From Anaerolineae bacterium (GTDB taxonomy: Bacteria; Chloroflexota; Anaerolineae; B4-G1; SLSP01): DNA of 6,616 nt. Location of the stretch: assembly GCA_016928755.1 (NCBI GenBank), contig JAFGKB010000228.1:1-6616 (forward strand). The letters are read 5' to 3'. Numbering within the stretch: position 1 is the first letter of the stretch; the number at the start of each line of letters is the position of its first letter. This document shows, one piece after another, positions 1 to 6,571 of this stretch. The notes under the pieces are model-generated. The model had not been told where the DNA came from, did not search any database, and saw only the letters and a list, made by a program, of their open reading frames with translations. A program made the translations under genes and the position numbers.

Positions 1-230
1 TGCCCCTCGGCCAACATCTTCTCACCGGCTTCGCCGTAGCCAGCCCGCAGGTTCAGCAGCCCAGACTCTTCATCGAAAGTGTAAACGTGGACGTAGTAGA
101 GGCCAAATTGCTCCTTAATCAACGGGATTACGGTTTGTAACAATTCATCAGGATCAAGAATCGAACCGACTTGCTCTGAAATCTGAGCGGCTGTGTTCAA
201 GCGCGCAGCGAAGCGTTCGCGCTCCGCTTC
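1..230 (-). other. GAF5 domain, N-terminal half only (from residue about 2053)
   Basis: The frame enters a fifth GAF module through 'ERFAARLNTAAQISEQVG', 'ILDPDELLQTVIPLIKEQFG', 'YYVHVYTFDEESG' and 'LRAGYGEAGEKMLAEG', and is then cut by the window edge in the middle of a codon. The rest of the domain and the C-terminal output region lie outside. It differs from GAF4 by only three residues over the visible 76 (T1502A, T1503A and L1546F in GAF4 numbering). Confidence 0.87.
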
Positions 231-3200
231 GACTTGCTTGCGCTCGGTGATATCCTGATTTACGCCATATAGTTTAGTTGTTTTCCCGGCTTCATCTTTT
301 TCAATTGTCAACCAGATTGAGGTCCATACTTCCTTACCATCAACCGTAAGGTTACGGGCCTCAGTCTGTAACTGAAAATCGGGATTGGTAGCAGCCAAAG
401 CCATCTGAATGTTTTTAGCTACATCCGGCGCATCCTCAGGTACAACAAATCTCTGCGCAAATGTCGCGGCGGACATCTCATATCCCCCCACCTCCTCAGC
501 AGTGGTATTATGGAATGTCCTATAATACTGATCGTTAAATAAGAAAGTTTGAGCCTCGACATCAAACTCCCAGTTCGCCATCTTCGCAATACGCAAAGCA
601 TCGGAGAGTTTTTGCTCGCTCTCTTGCAATATTTTCTCGGCGTGCTTACGCTCAGTAATATCACGGGTCATTATCACTAACTGTGTAGGATTACCTTCTG
701 CATCCCGCAAAACAAAGGTAGTTACATTAGCGGAAAAAGTGGAGCCATCCAGCCGCCGTTGCAAGACATCGCCCTGCCAGCCTTCACGTACAGCCTGTGC
801 CAAGACATTTCCCAAGCGTGGTAACTCTTCTTCTGCCCAGAATAAAGCGCCATCTTTACCAAGCATTTCACGGGACTCATAATCACATCCAAAGAGTTCG
901 TAGGCAGCCTGGTTAGCATAGGTGAGGGTTTGTGTGCCCAGATCAGCCATAAGGATACCATCAGTAGATTGTTCAGCGAGGGTTTGGAAGGTACGGATTT
1001 CCTCTTCTGCCCGTTTACGCTCGGTGATATCCTCACCAGAACTTAAAACACCGGTGATATGCCCCCGATCATCAGTAATCAATGAATTACGCCAAGCTAC
1101 AATTCGCATCTCACCACTGCGCGTCAGGATTTCATTTTCGTAGTATTCGGTTTGCTCAATATCACCAGCGATAATCTGCGCGAAGACCCCTTTGACCACA
1201 TCCGCTATCTCAGCCGGGAGAGAGACATCGAACCAATTTTTACCAAGCAGTTCCGCCTCTTCATATCCCAAAACGTCACAACCCGCTTTGTTGAGCAAGA
1301 TAATATCGCCAGCTTTATCCAGGGCGACAATGATCGATCCGGCCACGTTAAGATAGGTCTGTGCCCGTTGCCGCTCTTGCTCAGCGATATTGAATGCCTC
1401 AGCACTTTGGAAAGCATTAGCAATCTGCGCCGCCAAGGTCTGGAATACATCCAAATCAGCCTGGGTGAAATAATGAGCTTCGTCATGCTGCACATCGAAA
1501 ACCCCCAAGACTTTACCGCCGGCGATGGATGGCACAGCGACCTCTGTCTTGGTATCGGGTAATAAGGGATTAGGCATAAAGTTAGGATTCTCGGTCACGT
1601 CGTCAACCAGAACCGGCTCTTTAGTACGGGCCGCAGTAGCCACCAAGGAGGCTTCCCGATCTAAGGGGATACTGTGACCTTCCGCCAACATCTTCTCACC
1701 GGCTTCGCCGTAGCCAGCCCGCAGGTTCAGCAGCCCTGATTCTTCATCCAGGGTGTAAACATGGACGTAGTAGAGGCCGAATTGCTCTTTGATCAGTGGG
1801 ATCACGGTTTGTAGCAATTCATCAGGGTCAAGAATCGAACCCACCTGCTCTGAAATCTGAGCAGCAGTGTTCAAGCGTGTGGTAAAGCGCTCGCGTTCCG
1901 CTTCTGCCTGCTGACTTGCAGTCACATCAGTGATAAAGCCCTCCAGGCTTAACAGATTACCGTCACTATCAAAGACACCTTGCCCGCGTTCCCAGACCCA
2001 TCTTAACTCACCAGCAGTATTGTGAATACGATAGGTTAGCTCATACGGCTCTTGTTTTGCAAGACCGGCCTGGACACCTTCCCAGACCCGATCCTGGTCA
2101 TCGGGATGGATAAGATCACCATAGTTAAGTTTATGAGACTTTCCCACTATTAATTCTTGTGGCTTATAACCCGTCAATTCCAGGCTACCTTCACTGATAA
2201 ACTCCGCCGGCCAATCCGGCTGATTGAGCATCCGGTAGGCCATCCCCGGCAGGTTCCCCATCAATGTGGATAGACGTCGCTCATTTTCTTGAATTACCGC
2301 TTCGACTTGTTTTTGGGCCGTAATATCACGCGCAATGGTCGCGAGCATGATTTCGGTACCAACTGTCATTGTAAAGAGTGTCTGAGATACAGGGATAACA
2401 CGCCCATCTTTAGCTACAATCGAGGATTCACCCTCCCAGATACCGTCGCGGAAGGCCATTTCAATCGCACCTTTAGGCATAGCCGGTTGGACATCCGGAA
2501 TTGACATACCACTCGTGAATTCTTCCTCAGTATATCCAATCATATCCAAGCCGGCTGCGTTGATGTAGACTCCTTTACCATCAGAATTAGCTATTGCAAT
2601 GAAGTCAGTACTGCTCTGAATAATGTGGGCCTGGCGGTCACGATCCTGCTCAGCCAGTCGCTGTTCGGTAATATCGGTATGAGTGCCAACAATACGCGCC
2701 GCAACACCATCTTCATTACGTTCAGTGACTTTACCAATAGCGTGGATCCAACGCCAGTTACCGTCTTTGGTCCGCATACGGAAGTCCAAAGCATAGTCTT
2801 TCCCCTCTTGAATATGTTCTTGAATAAAGGGGTCAACCCAGGTAAAGTCATCAGGATGCAAAAGGCTGGACCATGTCCCAATAACTTGGGGGAGTTCATT
2901 GGGTTCGTAGCCCAACATTGTATACCAGCGGGGGCCAAAATAGACATAACCATCAAGAGGACGGAACTCCCAACTAGCAGTGTTAGCAGCTTCTAAAGCC
3001 AGAGAAAGGCGTTCTTCGCTCTCGATGATTTGAGCTTCAACCTGCTTACGCTCGGTAATATCACGGTCGGTACCACGATAGCCCAGGTAATTACCATCGG
3101 CATCATAATAAGGGGTGCCGGAAGTCTCAAAGATAATAAGATGGCCATCCTTGTGAATGCTAGTATTCTCAAGAGCTACAATAGGCTCTTGAGCAGCAAT

Positions 3201-6200
3201 TAACTTACCAAAAACAGGGGCCACACGTTGGACCTCATCTGACGGCATTAAGTCAAAGGGAGTCTTGCCCAATAGTTCATCAGGCAGGTAGCCTAATATC
3301 TCAGTAACCTTAGGGCTAACATATGTATAGGCCCCATTCGTATCTACCTCCCATATCCAGTCACTTAAGGTCTCAACGAGGTCCTGGAAACGCTGCTGGC
3401 TCTGTTGGATGGCGATACGGACCTTATGTTGTTCCTCGAAGAGGTAGGCATTTTCCAAAGCGGTGGCAATCTGTCCGGCAAGAGTGTTAAAAACATCAAT
3501 ATAGGCTTGGGTAAAATAATGAGGTTCGTCGTGTTGAATATCAAGAACCCCTAATACATGATCACCCACTATAAGAGGAACAGCAATTTCTGTTTTAGTA
3601 TGGGGCAGCAAAGGATTGGATAAAAAGTTAAGATTATCTTGAACATCATCTACCAAAGCAACTTGATGGGTAAGTGCTGCACGAGCTACCAAGCTCTGTT
3701 CTGTATCAAGGGGGATATGATGGCCCTGGGAAAGCATCACCCGGCCTGGTTCACCATATCCAGCCCGGAGTATTAAACGTTGATTCTCGTCGTCCAATGT
3801 ATAAACATGGGCGTAATAAAGGTCAAAACGGTCTTTAAGCAACCTAATAACCGTACTTAAGAGTTCATCAGGGTCCAGAATCGCGTTCGCCTGGGTTGCA
3901 ATTTCAGAAGCGGTACCCAGTAACAGAGTGAAGCGTTGGCGTTCAACTTCAGCCTCCTTACGCTCTGTAATATCGCGAATCAGACTTAAGACCTCCTGAT
4001 CTCCAACCGGTGTCATGCGGGCTTCATAAAACCGCAGTTCCTCACCTACAGGGGCTTGATACTCATAAACAACTATCGCACCGGTATCAAGGGTTTGTTG
4101 TAGATAACTAAGAGTAATGCGTGCCAACTCTGGAGGCAAAACTTCTGTGATATGTTTACCCAGGAAAGCTTCGGGAGGTGCAATCAGTACGGCACCGGCC
4201 TCCGCCTTATAGTCCAGGAAGTTCCCCTCTTTATCAAAACGGAACATCATATCGGGAACAGCATTTAGCAAAGCAGTGGACTCGGCCTCACTCTCACGAG
4301 CGACCTGTTCTGCGCGGGCTTGAACATCAAACAAGCGTGCATTACGTAAAGCAGAGGCGATCTGCCCGGCCAGGGCTTTAAAGACATCCAGGTCGGCCTC
4401 AGTGAAGGCTTCTAGTTTATCCTGCTGGATATCGAAAACGCCGAGAACTTCACCACTGGACACAATGGGAATTGCGACTTCAGACTTGGTGTCGGGCAAA
4501 AGAGGATTGGCAAGGAAACCGGGTTCTTGTGCTACATCCTGGACAACTACAAGCTCTTTTGTACGCGCGGCACGGGCAACCAAACTCTGTTCACGCGCCA
4601 GGAGGATTTTATGCCCCGCGGCCAACATTTCACGCCCCGGCTCACCATAACCGGCGCGCAATACAAGTTCTTCCGATTCATCATCCAAAGTGTAAACGTG
4701 GATATAATACAACCCAAAGCGTTCCTTAAGGAGTGGGATAACTGTGTTTAATAGCTCATCAGGATCAAGAATTGTATTGATCTGGGTAGCTATCTCAGAA
4801 CCGGTACGCAACTGTAAAGCAAAACGGGATATCTCTTCAGCGTCTTTCTGCCGTTGCGTGATATCGCGGGCCTGTTGTACATTTTGCAAGGCCATATTAG
4901 ATAATTGACCGGCAAAGTGGAACAAGGTATCAGCAATAACTTCGAAACGTTCTAAGGGCATGCGAGTTACTTCTTTTAAGCTCTCACGGATTATGTCTTC
5001 ATCCGCCCCCATCTCACGTCCATAAGCTATAACACGTTCTACCTCAGCATCATCTGTCAGGATTTGGCCAATCAACCAATTGGCTACATGCTTATCACCA
5101 ACATGGATACTGACACCCGCATCCCACAGGCCACCACTTAAACAAGGCTGTAAGATGGGGCCTTCTGGATTAGGGCGGCCAATTATAGCATCTGACTTAA
5201 AGCAATTAATCTGACCGAGTTCAGTGCTACGTATGTATCTACAAAACCGGCAAAAATTACTAGGTCTAGTAATAGGCACGCCCTCTGAGGTTGTGATAAT
5301 TGAAGCGACACCGGTCGCAGTGGCAAATAAGTCCTGAAGACGTTGGATTTCATCCAGGTCAAAGACATCTTGAAACTGCAAATCTCCAACGTTAATATCG
5401 GGGCTAGTTAGGGCTAATACACGTTGTTGGAGGGCTTTTTCAATTTGTTGCTCACGCGCAAAAGTACGCGCATTTTGTAACGCAGTCGCAATCTGACCCG
5501 CGAGAGTCGCAAGAATATCAATATCCGTCCGATCAAAACGGTCAACTTTATCATCCTGAACATCTAAAATCCCTAATAATTCATTATGAGATATCAAGGG
5601 AACCGTTAATTCAGAACGAGTATGGGGGAATAAGGGATGAGATAAATAATCAGGTTCTTGACTGGTATCGGGAACGATGACCATTTCAAGAGCGCGGGCG
5701 GCGCGGGCGACGAGGCTACGTTTAAAGGAAAGTGGTATGGTGTGTTTCTCTTCTAATAATTTACGCCCGGTTTCACCAGAACCATGCTGGATGACAAGAT
5801 TTTGTTGACTCTCATCCAATAAGTAGATATGGACATGGTAGAAATCAAACTCCTGCTGGAGCTGGGTTACTATTTCCGCTAGAACAGCATCAATGTCCAG
5901 AGCGGCACTGATACGTTCTGCGACCTCAGCGGCAATGCGCAGTTTAGTGGTGTAACGCTCCCGCTCCTCAAGATGTTTACGCTCGGTGACATCCAGCATC
6001 ACGCCAGCCATCCCGGTGACTTTACCCTCAGCATCTATTAACGTAGACTTATTGAAGACTACATCATGGAGCAAGCCATCGGTGTACTTTACCTGGGCCT
6101 CATAAACTTGGGTGCCGGGGTTATGGATTAATTCCATATCACGTTCATGATAAATGTCTGCTAATTCTGGGGGAATAGCTTCAGGAATATCATAAACAGA

Positions 6201-6386
6201 ACTGCCAATGATACGTTCTTTCGGCAACCCAAGAACCAATTTAGCAAAGGCGGTATTACAAGCACGGTATATGCCTTCCGCATCTTTGTAAAAGATTGGG
6301 GCCGGAATACCATCAAGCAGGGGCTGGTCTGAGGAAGACTTCAATTGCCCGTGATGGCCCAACATCGAATTTTGTTTATCACTCAT
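1..6386 (-). CDS. Giant multi-PAS/multi-GAF sensory protein with PocR-like domain (C-terminus beyond window)
   Basis: A single minus-strand frame runs from the ATG at 6384-6386 to the window edge with no stop: 2128 complete residues plus two bases. The start is well bounded, because an in-frame TAA lies at 6402-6404, no other start codon lies between, and an AGGAG sits 8 nt upstream. Domain order by residue: PAS1 22-136, GAF1 145-311, PocR-like 325-505, GAF2 515-690, PAS2 700-812, GAF3 815-985, PAS3 998-1114, PAS4 1124-1243, PAS5 1250-1360, PAS6 1369-1494, GAF4 1497-1665, PAS7 1675-1793, PAS8 1798-1914, PAS9 1924-2050, GAF5 from 2053. Six PAS modules end in D-[IV]-T-E-R-K, and three end in variants (DITEQR, DITAQK, DVTASQ). 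The N-terminus is hydrophilic and I found no membrane segment, so a cytoplasmic sensor is inferred. PAS and GAF domains usually bind small ligands or cofactors, or mediate dimerisation. No output domain is visible. A histidine kinase or similar signalling enzyme is the likely full product, but this is unproven. There is no sign of a frameshift. Confidence 0.95.
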   Translation of the reverse strand, partial: MSDKQNSMLGHHGQLKSSSDQPLLDGIPAPIFYKDAEGIYRACNTAFAKLVLGLPKERIIGSSVYDIPEAIPPELADIYHERDMELIHNPGTQVYEAQVKYTDGLLHDVVFNKSTLIDAEGKVTGMAGVMLDVTERKHLEERERYTTKLRIAAEVAERISAALDIDAVLAEIVTQLQQEFDFYHVHIYLLDESQQNLVIQHGSGETGRKLLEEKHTIPLSFKRSLVARAARALEMVIVPDTSQEPDYLSHPLFPHTRSELTVPLISHNELLGILDVQDDKVDRFDRTDIDILATLAGQIATALQNARTFAREQQIEKALQQRVLALTSPDINVGDLQFQDVFDLDEIQRLQDLFATATGVASIITTSEGVPITRPSNFCRFCRYIRSTELGQINCFKSDAIIGRPNPEGPILQPCLSGGLWDAGVSIHVGDKHVANWLIGQILTDDAEVERVIAYGREMGADEDIIRESLKEVTRMPLERFEVIADTLFHFAGQLSNMALQNVQQARDITQRQKDAEEISRFALQLRTGSEIATQINTILDPDELLNTVIPLLKERFGLYYIHVYTLDDESEELVLRAGYGEPGREMLAAGHKILLAREQSLVARAARTKELVVVQDVAQEPGFLANPLLPDTKSEVAIPIVSSGEVLGVFDIQQDKLEAFTEADLDVFKALAGQIASALRNARLFDVQARAEQVARESEAESTALLNAVPDMMFRFDKEGNFLDYKAEAGAVLIAPPEAFLGKHITEVLPPELARITLSYLQQTLDTGAIVVYEYQAPVGEELRFYEARMTPVGDQEVLSLIRDITERKEAEVERQRFTLLLGTASEIATQANAILDPDELLSTVIRLLKDRFDLYYAHVYTLDDENQRLILRAGYGEPGRVMLSQGHHIPLDTEQSLVARAALTHQVALVDDVQDNLNFLSNPLLPHTKTEIAVPLIVGDHVLGVLDIQHDEPHYFTQAYIDVFNTLAGQIATALENAYLFEEQHKVRIAIQQSQQRFQDLVETLSDWIWEVDTNGAYTYVSPKVTEILGYLPDELLGKTPFDLMPSDEVQRVAPVFGKLIAAQEPIVALENTSIHKDGHLIIFETSGTPYYDADGNYLGYRGTDRDITERKQVEAQIIESEERLSLALEAANTASWEFRPLDGYVYFGPRWYTMLGYEPNELPQVIGTWSSLLHPDDFTWVDPFIQEHIQEGKDYALDFRMRTKDGNWRWIHAIGKVTERNEDGVAARIVGTHTDITEQRLAEQDRDRQAHIIQSSTDFIAIANSDGKGVYINAAGLDMIGYTEEEFTSGMSIPDVQPAMPKGAIEMAFRDGIWEGESSIVAKDGRVIPVSQTLFTMTVGTEIMLATIARDITAQKQVEAVIQENERRLSTLMGNLPGMAYRMLNQPDWPAEFISEGSLELTGYKPQELIVGKSHKLNYGDLIHPDDQDRVWEGVQAGLAKQEPYELTYRIHNTAGELRWVWERGQGVFDSDGNLLSLEGFITDVTASQQAEAERERFTTRLNTAAQISEQVGSILDPDELLQTVIPLIKEQFGLYYVHVYTLDEESGLLNLRAGYGEAGEKMLAEGHSIPLDREASLVATAARTKEPVLVDDVTENPNFMPNPLLPDTKTEVAVPSIAGGKVLGVFDVQHDEAHYFTQADLDVFQTLAAQIANAFQSAEAFNIAEQERQRAQTYLNVAGSIIVALDKAGDIILLNKAGCDVLGYEEAELLGKNWFDVSLPAEIADVVKGVFAQIIAGDIEQTEYYENEILTRSGEMRIVAWRNSLITDDRGHITGVLSSGEDITERKRAEEEIRTFQTLAEQSTDGILMADLGTQTLTYANQAAYELFGCDYESREMLGKDGALFWAEEELPRLGNVLAQAVREGWQGDVLQRRLDGSTFSANVTTFVLRDAEGNPTQLVIMTRDITERKHAEKILQESEQKLSDALRIAKMANWEFDVEAQTFLFNDQYYRTFHNTTAEEVGGYEMSAATFAQRFVVPEDAPDVAKNIQMALAATNPDFQLQTEARNLTVDGKEVWTSIWLTIEKDEAGKTTKLYGVNQDITERKQVEAERERFAARLNTAAQISEQVGSILDPDELLQTVIPLIKEQFGLYYVHVYTFDEESGLLNLRAGYGEAGEKMLAEG
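10..230 (-). repeat. Direct repeat copy 1 (GAF5 coding DNA), pair of 1684-1904
   Basis: Positions 10-230 align without gaps to 1684-1904 at a constant offset of 1674 bp (558 codons). By hand count there are about 25 mismatches in 221 bases, roughly 89% identity, including an unbroken identical run at 10-62 / 1684-1736. Most differences are synonymous. To the right (position 231 onward) similarity drops as the PAS linkers differ. To the left the repeat may continue outside the window. Confidence 0.9.
237..1364 (-). other. Tandem array PAS7-PAS8-PAS9 (residues about 1675-2050)
   Basis: Three PAS modules lie in a row. PAS7 (1675-1793) has 'GSIIVALDKAGDIILLNKAG', 'VLGYEEAELLGKNWFD' and ends 'GEDITERK'. 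PAS8 (1798-1914) has 'STDGILMADL', 'YANQAAYELFG', 'RRLDGSTFSANVTTF' and ends 'TRDITERK'. PAS9 (1924-2050) opens 'ALRIAKMANWEFDVEAQTF', has 'FVVPEDAPDV' and ends 'VNQDITERK'; it belongs to the same broad subclass as PAS4. The two non-PocR, non-N-terminal cysteines lie here (1703 in PAS7, 1834 in PAS8), and neither is in a LOV-type context. Confidence 0.84.
1392..1898 (-). other. GAF4 domain (residues about 1497-1665), near-duplicate of GAF5
   Basis: This is a full GAF module: 'ILDPDELLQTVIPLIKEQFG', 'YYVHVYTLDEESG', 'LRAGYGEAGEKML', 'SLVATAARTKEPVLVDDV', 'NPLLPDTKTEVAVPS', 'LGVFDVQHDE' and the end helix 'LAAQIANAFQSAEAF'. Its first 76 residues (1495-1570) match GAF5 residues 2053-2128 at 73 positions. 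The end helix departs from the usual 'AGQIA.AL.NA' pattern of the other copies. Confidence 0.88.
1684..1904 (-). repeat. Direct repeat copy 2 (GAF4 coding DNA), pair of 10-230
   Basis: This is the second copy of the internal direct repeat and encodes the start of GAF4. Because copy 1 is cut at the window edge, the true left limit of the repeat is unknown; GAF4 itself continues left to about 1392. The two copies are separated by the three-PAS block PAS7-PAS9. Confidence 0.9.
1905..3395 (-). other. Tandem array PAS3-PAS4-PAS5-PAS6 (residues about 998-1494)
   Basis: Four PAS modules follow one another without an intervening GAF. PAS3 (998-1114) has 'DWIWEVDTNGAYTYVSP', 'ILGYLPDELLGK' and ends 'DRDITERK'. 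PAS4 (1124-1243) is of the 'PAS_3' fold type, with 'ASWEFRPLDG', 'WYTMLGYEPNEL', 'LLHPDD' and 'TKDGNWRWIHAIGKV', ending DITEQR. PAS5 (1250-1360) has 'DFIAIANSDGKGVYINAAG', 'MIGYTEEEF' and 'VAKDGRVIPVSQTLF', ending DITAQK. PAS6 (1369-1494) has 'NLPGMAYRML', 'LTGYKPQEL', 'LIHPDDQDRVW' and 'ELRWVWERGQGVFD', ending DVTASQ. PAS4 and PAS6 share the H-P-D-D and R-W-[IV]-W/H signatures. Domain edges are hand-estimated. Confidence 0.85.
3432..3944 (-). other. GAF3 domain (residues about 815-985)
   Basis: This module is close to GAF2, with 'ILDPDELLSTVIRLLKDRFD', 'YYAHVYTLDDEN', 'LRAGYGEPG', 'QSLVARAA', 'NPLLPHTKTEIAVPL', 'LGVLDIQHDE' and the end helix 'LAGQIATALENAYLF'. The phrase 'HYFTQAYIDVF' matches 'HYFTQADLDVF' of GAF4, so GAF3 and GAF4 look closer to each other there than to GAF2. 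Confidence 0.87.
3951..4289 (-). other. PAS2 domain (residues about 700-812)
   Basis: This PAS module begins 'ALLNAVPDMMFRFDKEG', continues 'FLDYKAEAG', 'AFLGKHITEVLPPE' and 'YEYQAP', and ends 'SLIRDITERKEAE'. The 'P-D-x-[IM]-F-R-x-D' opening and 'FLGK' motif fit a common bacterial PAS subclass. The shortened ligand-pocket region suggests a form different from PAS3-PAS9. No flavin (LOV) cysteine motif is present. Confidence 0.83.
4317..4844 (-). other. GAF2 domain (residues about 515-690)
   Basis: This GAF module carries the signatures shared with GAF3-GAF5: 'ILDPDELLNTVIPLLKERFG', 'YYIHVYTLDDE', 'LRAGYGEPG', 'QSLVARAAR', 'NPLLPDTKSEVAIPI', 'LGVFDIQ' and the terminal 'LAGQIASALRNARLF' helix. 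It is clearly a paralogous copy of GAF3, GAF4 and GAF5. It lies between the PocR-like domain and PAS2. Confidence 0.87.
4872..5414 (-). other. PocR-like sensory domain (residues about 325-505)
   Basis: This non-PAS, non-GAF module matches the PocR family pattern: 'FDLDEIQRLQDLFATATGVA', then 'FCRFCRYIRST', 'INCFKSD', 'PCLSGGLWDAGVSI' and 'NWLIGQIL', followed by a helical tail. Cysteines at residues 379, 382, 395 and 415 lie within 37 residues, and I count only three others in the 2128 visible residues. PocR domains were first defined in the propanediol/cobalamin regulator PocR and were proposed in comparative-genomic work to sense simple hydrocarbon derivatives. A metal- or ligand-binding role for the cysteines here is inference. 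The domain is followed by 'ARDITQRQ', a linker resembling a PAC end, which leads into GAF2. Confidence 0.82.
5454..5954 (-). other. GAF1 domain (residues about 145-311)
   Basis: This is a GAF fold of about 165 residues. The 'AALDIDAVLAEIV' helix and 'FDFYHVHIYLLDE' strand are followed by 'SLVARAAR', 'SELTVPLI' and 'LGILDVQ', and it ends in 'LATLAGQIATALQNAR', the usual C-terminal helix. It has the same plan as GAF2-GAF5 but is the most divergent copy: it lacks the 'LDPDELL' and 'LRAGYGE' motifs that the others share, which suggests it is the oldest branch. No bilin-binding cysteine is present, so a phytochrome-type chromophore is unlikely. Confidence 0.85.
5979..6323 (-). other. PAS1 domain (residues about 22-136)
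   Basis: This is the N-terminal PAS module. It shows the typical start 'LLDGIPAPIFYKDAEGIY', then 'CNTAF' (an N-x-A-F helix motif), and ends in the PAC signature 'GVMLDVTERK'. The short Ser/Gln-rich tail before it (residues 1-20) is not hydrophobic and does not look like a signal peptide. The ligand cannot be inferred. A helical linker rich in Glu and Arg leads into GAF1. Confidence 0.85.
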
Positions 6387-6394
6387 CCAAATTT

Positions 6395-6399
6395 CTCCT
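6395..6399 (-). promoter_or_regulatory. Ribosome binding site (AGGAG)
   Basis: On the minus strand the sequence reads TAGGAGAAATTTGG followed by ATG. AGGAG is a strong Shine-Dalgarno match with 8 nt to the start codon. Together with the in-frame TAA at 6402-6404 it fixes the start at 6386 over the internal ATG at residue 8. Confidence 0.88.
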
Positions 6400-6475
6400 A
6401 TTTACAAAAGAAACTAGAGGTTTAGCAATCACATTAAAAAAACTGTCCAACAAGTAGTCCACTACCCTATACTAT

Positions 6476-6505
6476 ACAATAGCATAATATTGATAAAAGT
6501 TCCAA
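6476..6505 (-). promoter_or_regulatory. Candidate promoter B for the sensor gene
   Basis: Minus-strand TTGGAA (6500-6505) and TATTGT (6476-6481) are spaced by 18 nt, each matching four of six consensus bases. This would give a shorter leader of about 80 nt. It is weaker in its -10 than candidate A, and the AT-rich background makes such matches common. Confidence 0.2.
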
Positions 6506-6527
6506 TAGAGGGTCAAAATAGTAAACA

Positions 6528-6554
6528 TTTAGTAAGGATAGAGTTTTTACTAAA
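6528..6554. repeat. Perfect 8-bp inverted repeat upstream of the gene
   Basis: TTTAGTAA at 6528-6535 and TTACTAAA at 6547-6554 are exact reverse complements separated by 11 nt. It lies between the two candidate promoters. The arms are AT-rich and no T-run follows, so a regulator-binding site is more plausible than a terminator. No known operator consensus was recognised. Confidence 0.5.
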
Positions 6555-6556
6555 CA

Positions 6557-6566
6557 ACAAGCTTGT
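6557..6566. repeat. 10-bp palindrome at the predicted start of transcription
   Basis: ACAAGCTTGT is a perfect palindrome just downstream of the TATAAT of candidate promoter A, where a repressor could block initiation. A 10-bp palindrome can arise by chance, so the function is speculative. Confidence 0.3.
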
Positions 6567-6571
6567 CTCTT

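Noticed and set aside
419..1036. Minus-strand short frames at 419-664 and 722-1036, and others at 1205-1495, 2591-2956 and 5183-5389
   Set aside because: They are out of frame with, and overlap, the PAS/GAF coding sequence. Their translations are Arg/Leu/Ser-rich and resemble no family.
2625..2996. Plus-strand open frame of about 120 codons opposite the sensor gene, and similar plus-strand frames at 922-1143, 1152-1562, 2289-2504, 4178-4381 and 4402-4751
   Set aside because: All lie antisense to a continuous, domain-rich minus-strand frame, have no recognisable domain, and have no convincing ribosome binding site. They are shadows of the real gene.
5454..5954. GAF1 as a bilin-binding phytochrome-type or cyclic-nucleotide-binding GAF
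   Set aside because: There is no chromophore-binding cysteine in the domain and no N-K-F-D-E motif of cyclic-nucleotide-phosphodiesterase GAFs.
240..5993. Recurring DNA motif like ACGCTCGGTAATATCAC at about 240, 649, 1017, 3050, 3960 and 5980, possibly a dispersed regulatory repeat
   Set aside because: On the minus strand it encodes the conserved PAC signature D-I-T-E-R-K at the end of each PAS module. The recurrence is explained by protein sequence.
6436..6460. Run of seven T on the minus strand upstream of the gene (6436-6442) as a possible terminator
   Set aside because: No stable GC-rich hairpin precedes it, and it lies between the candidate promoters and the start codon.
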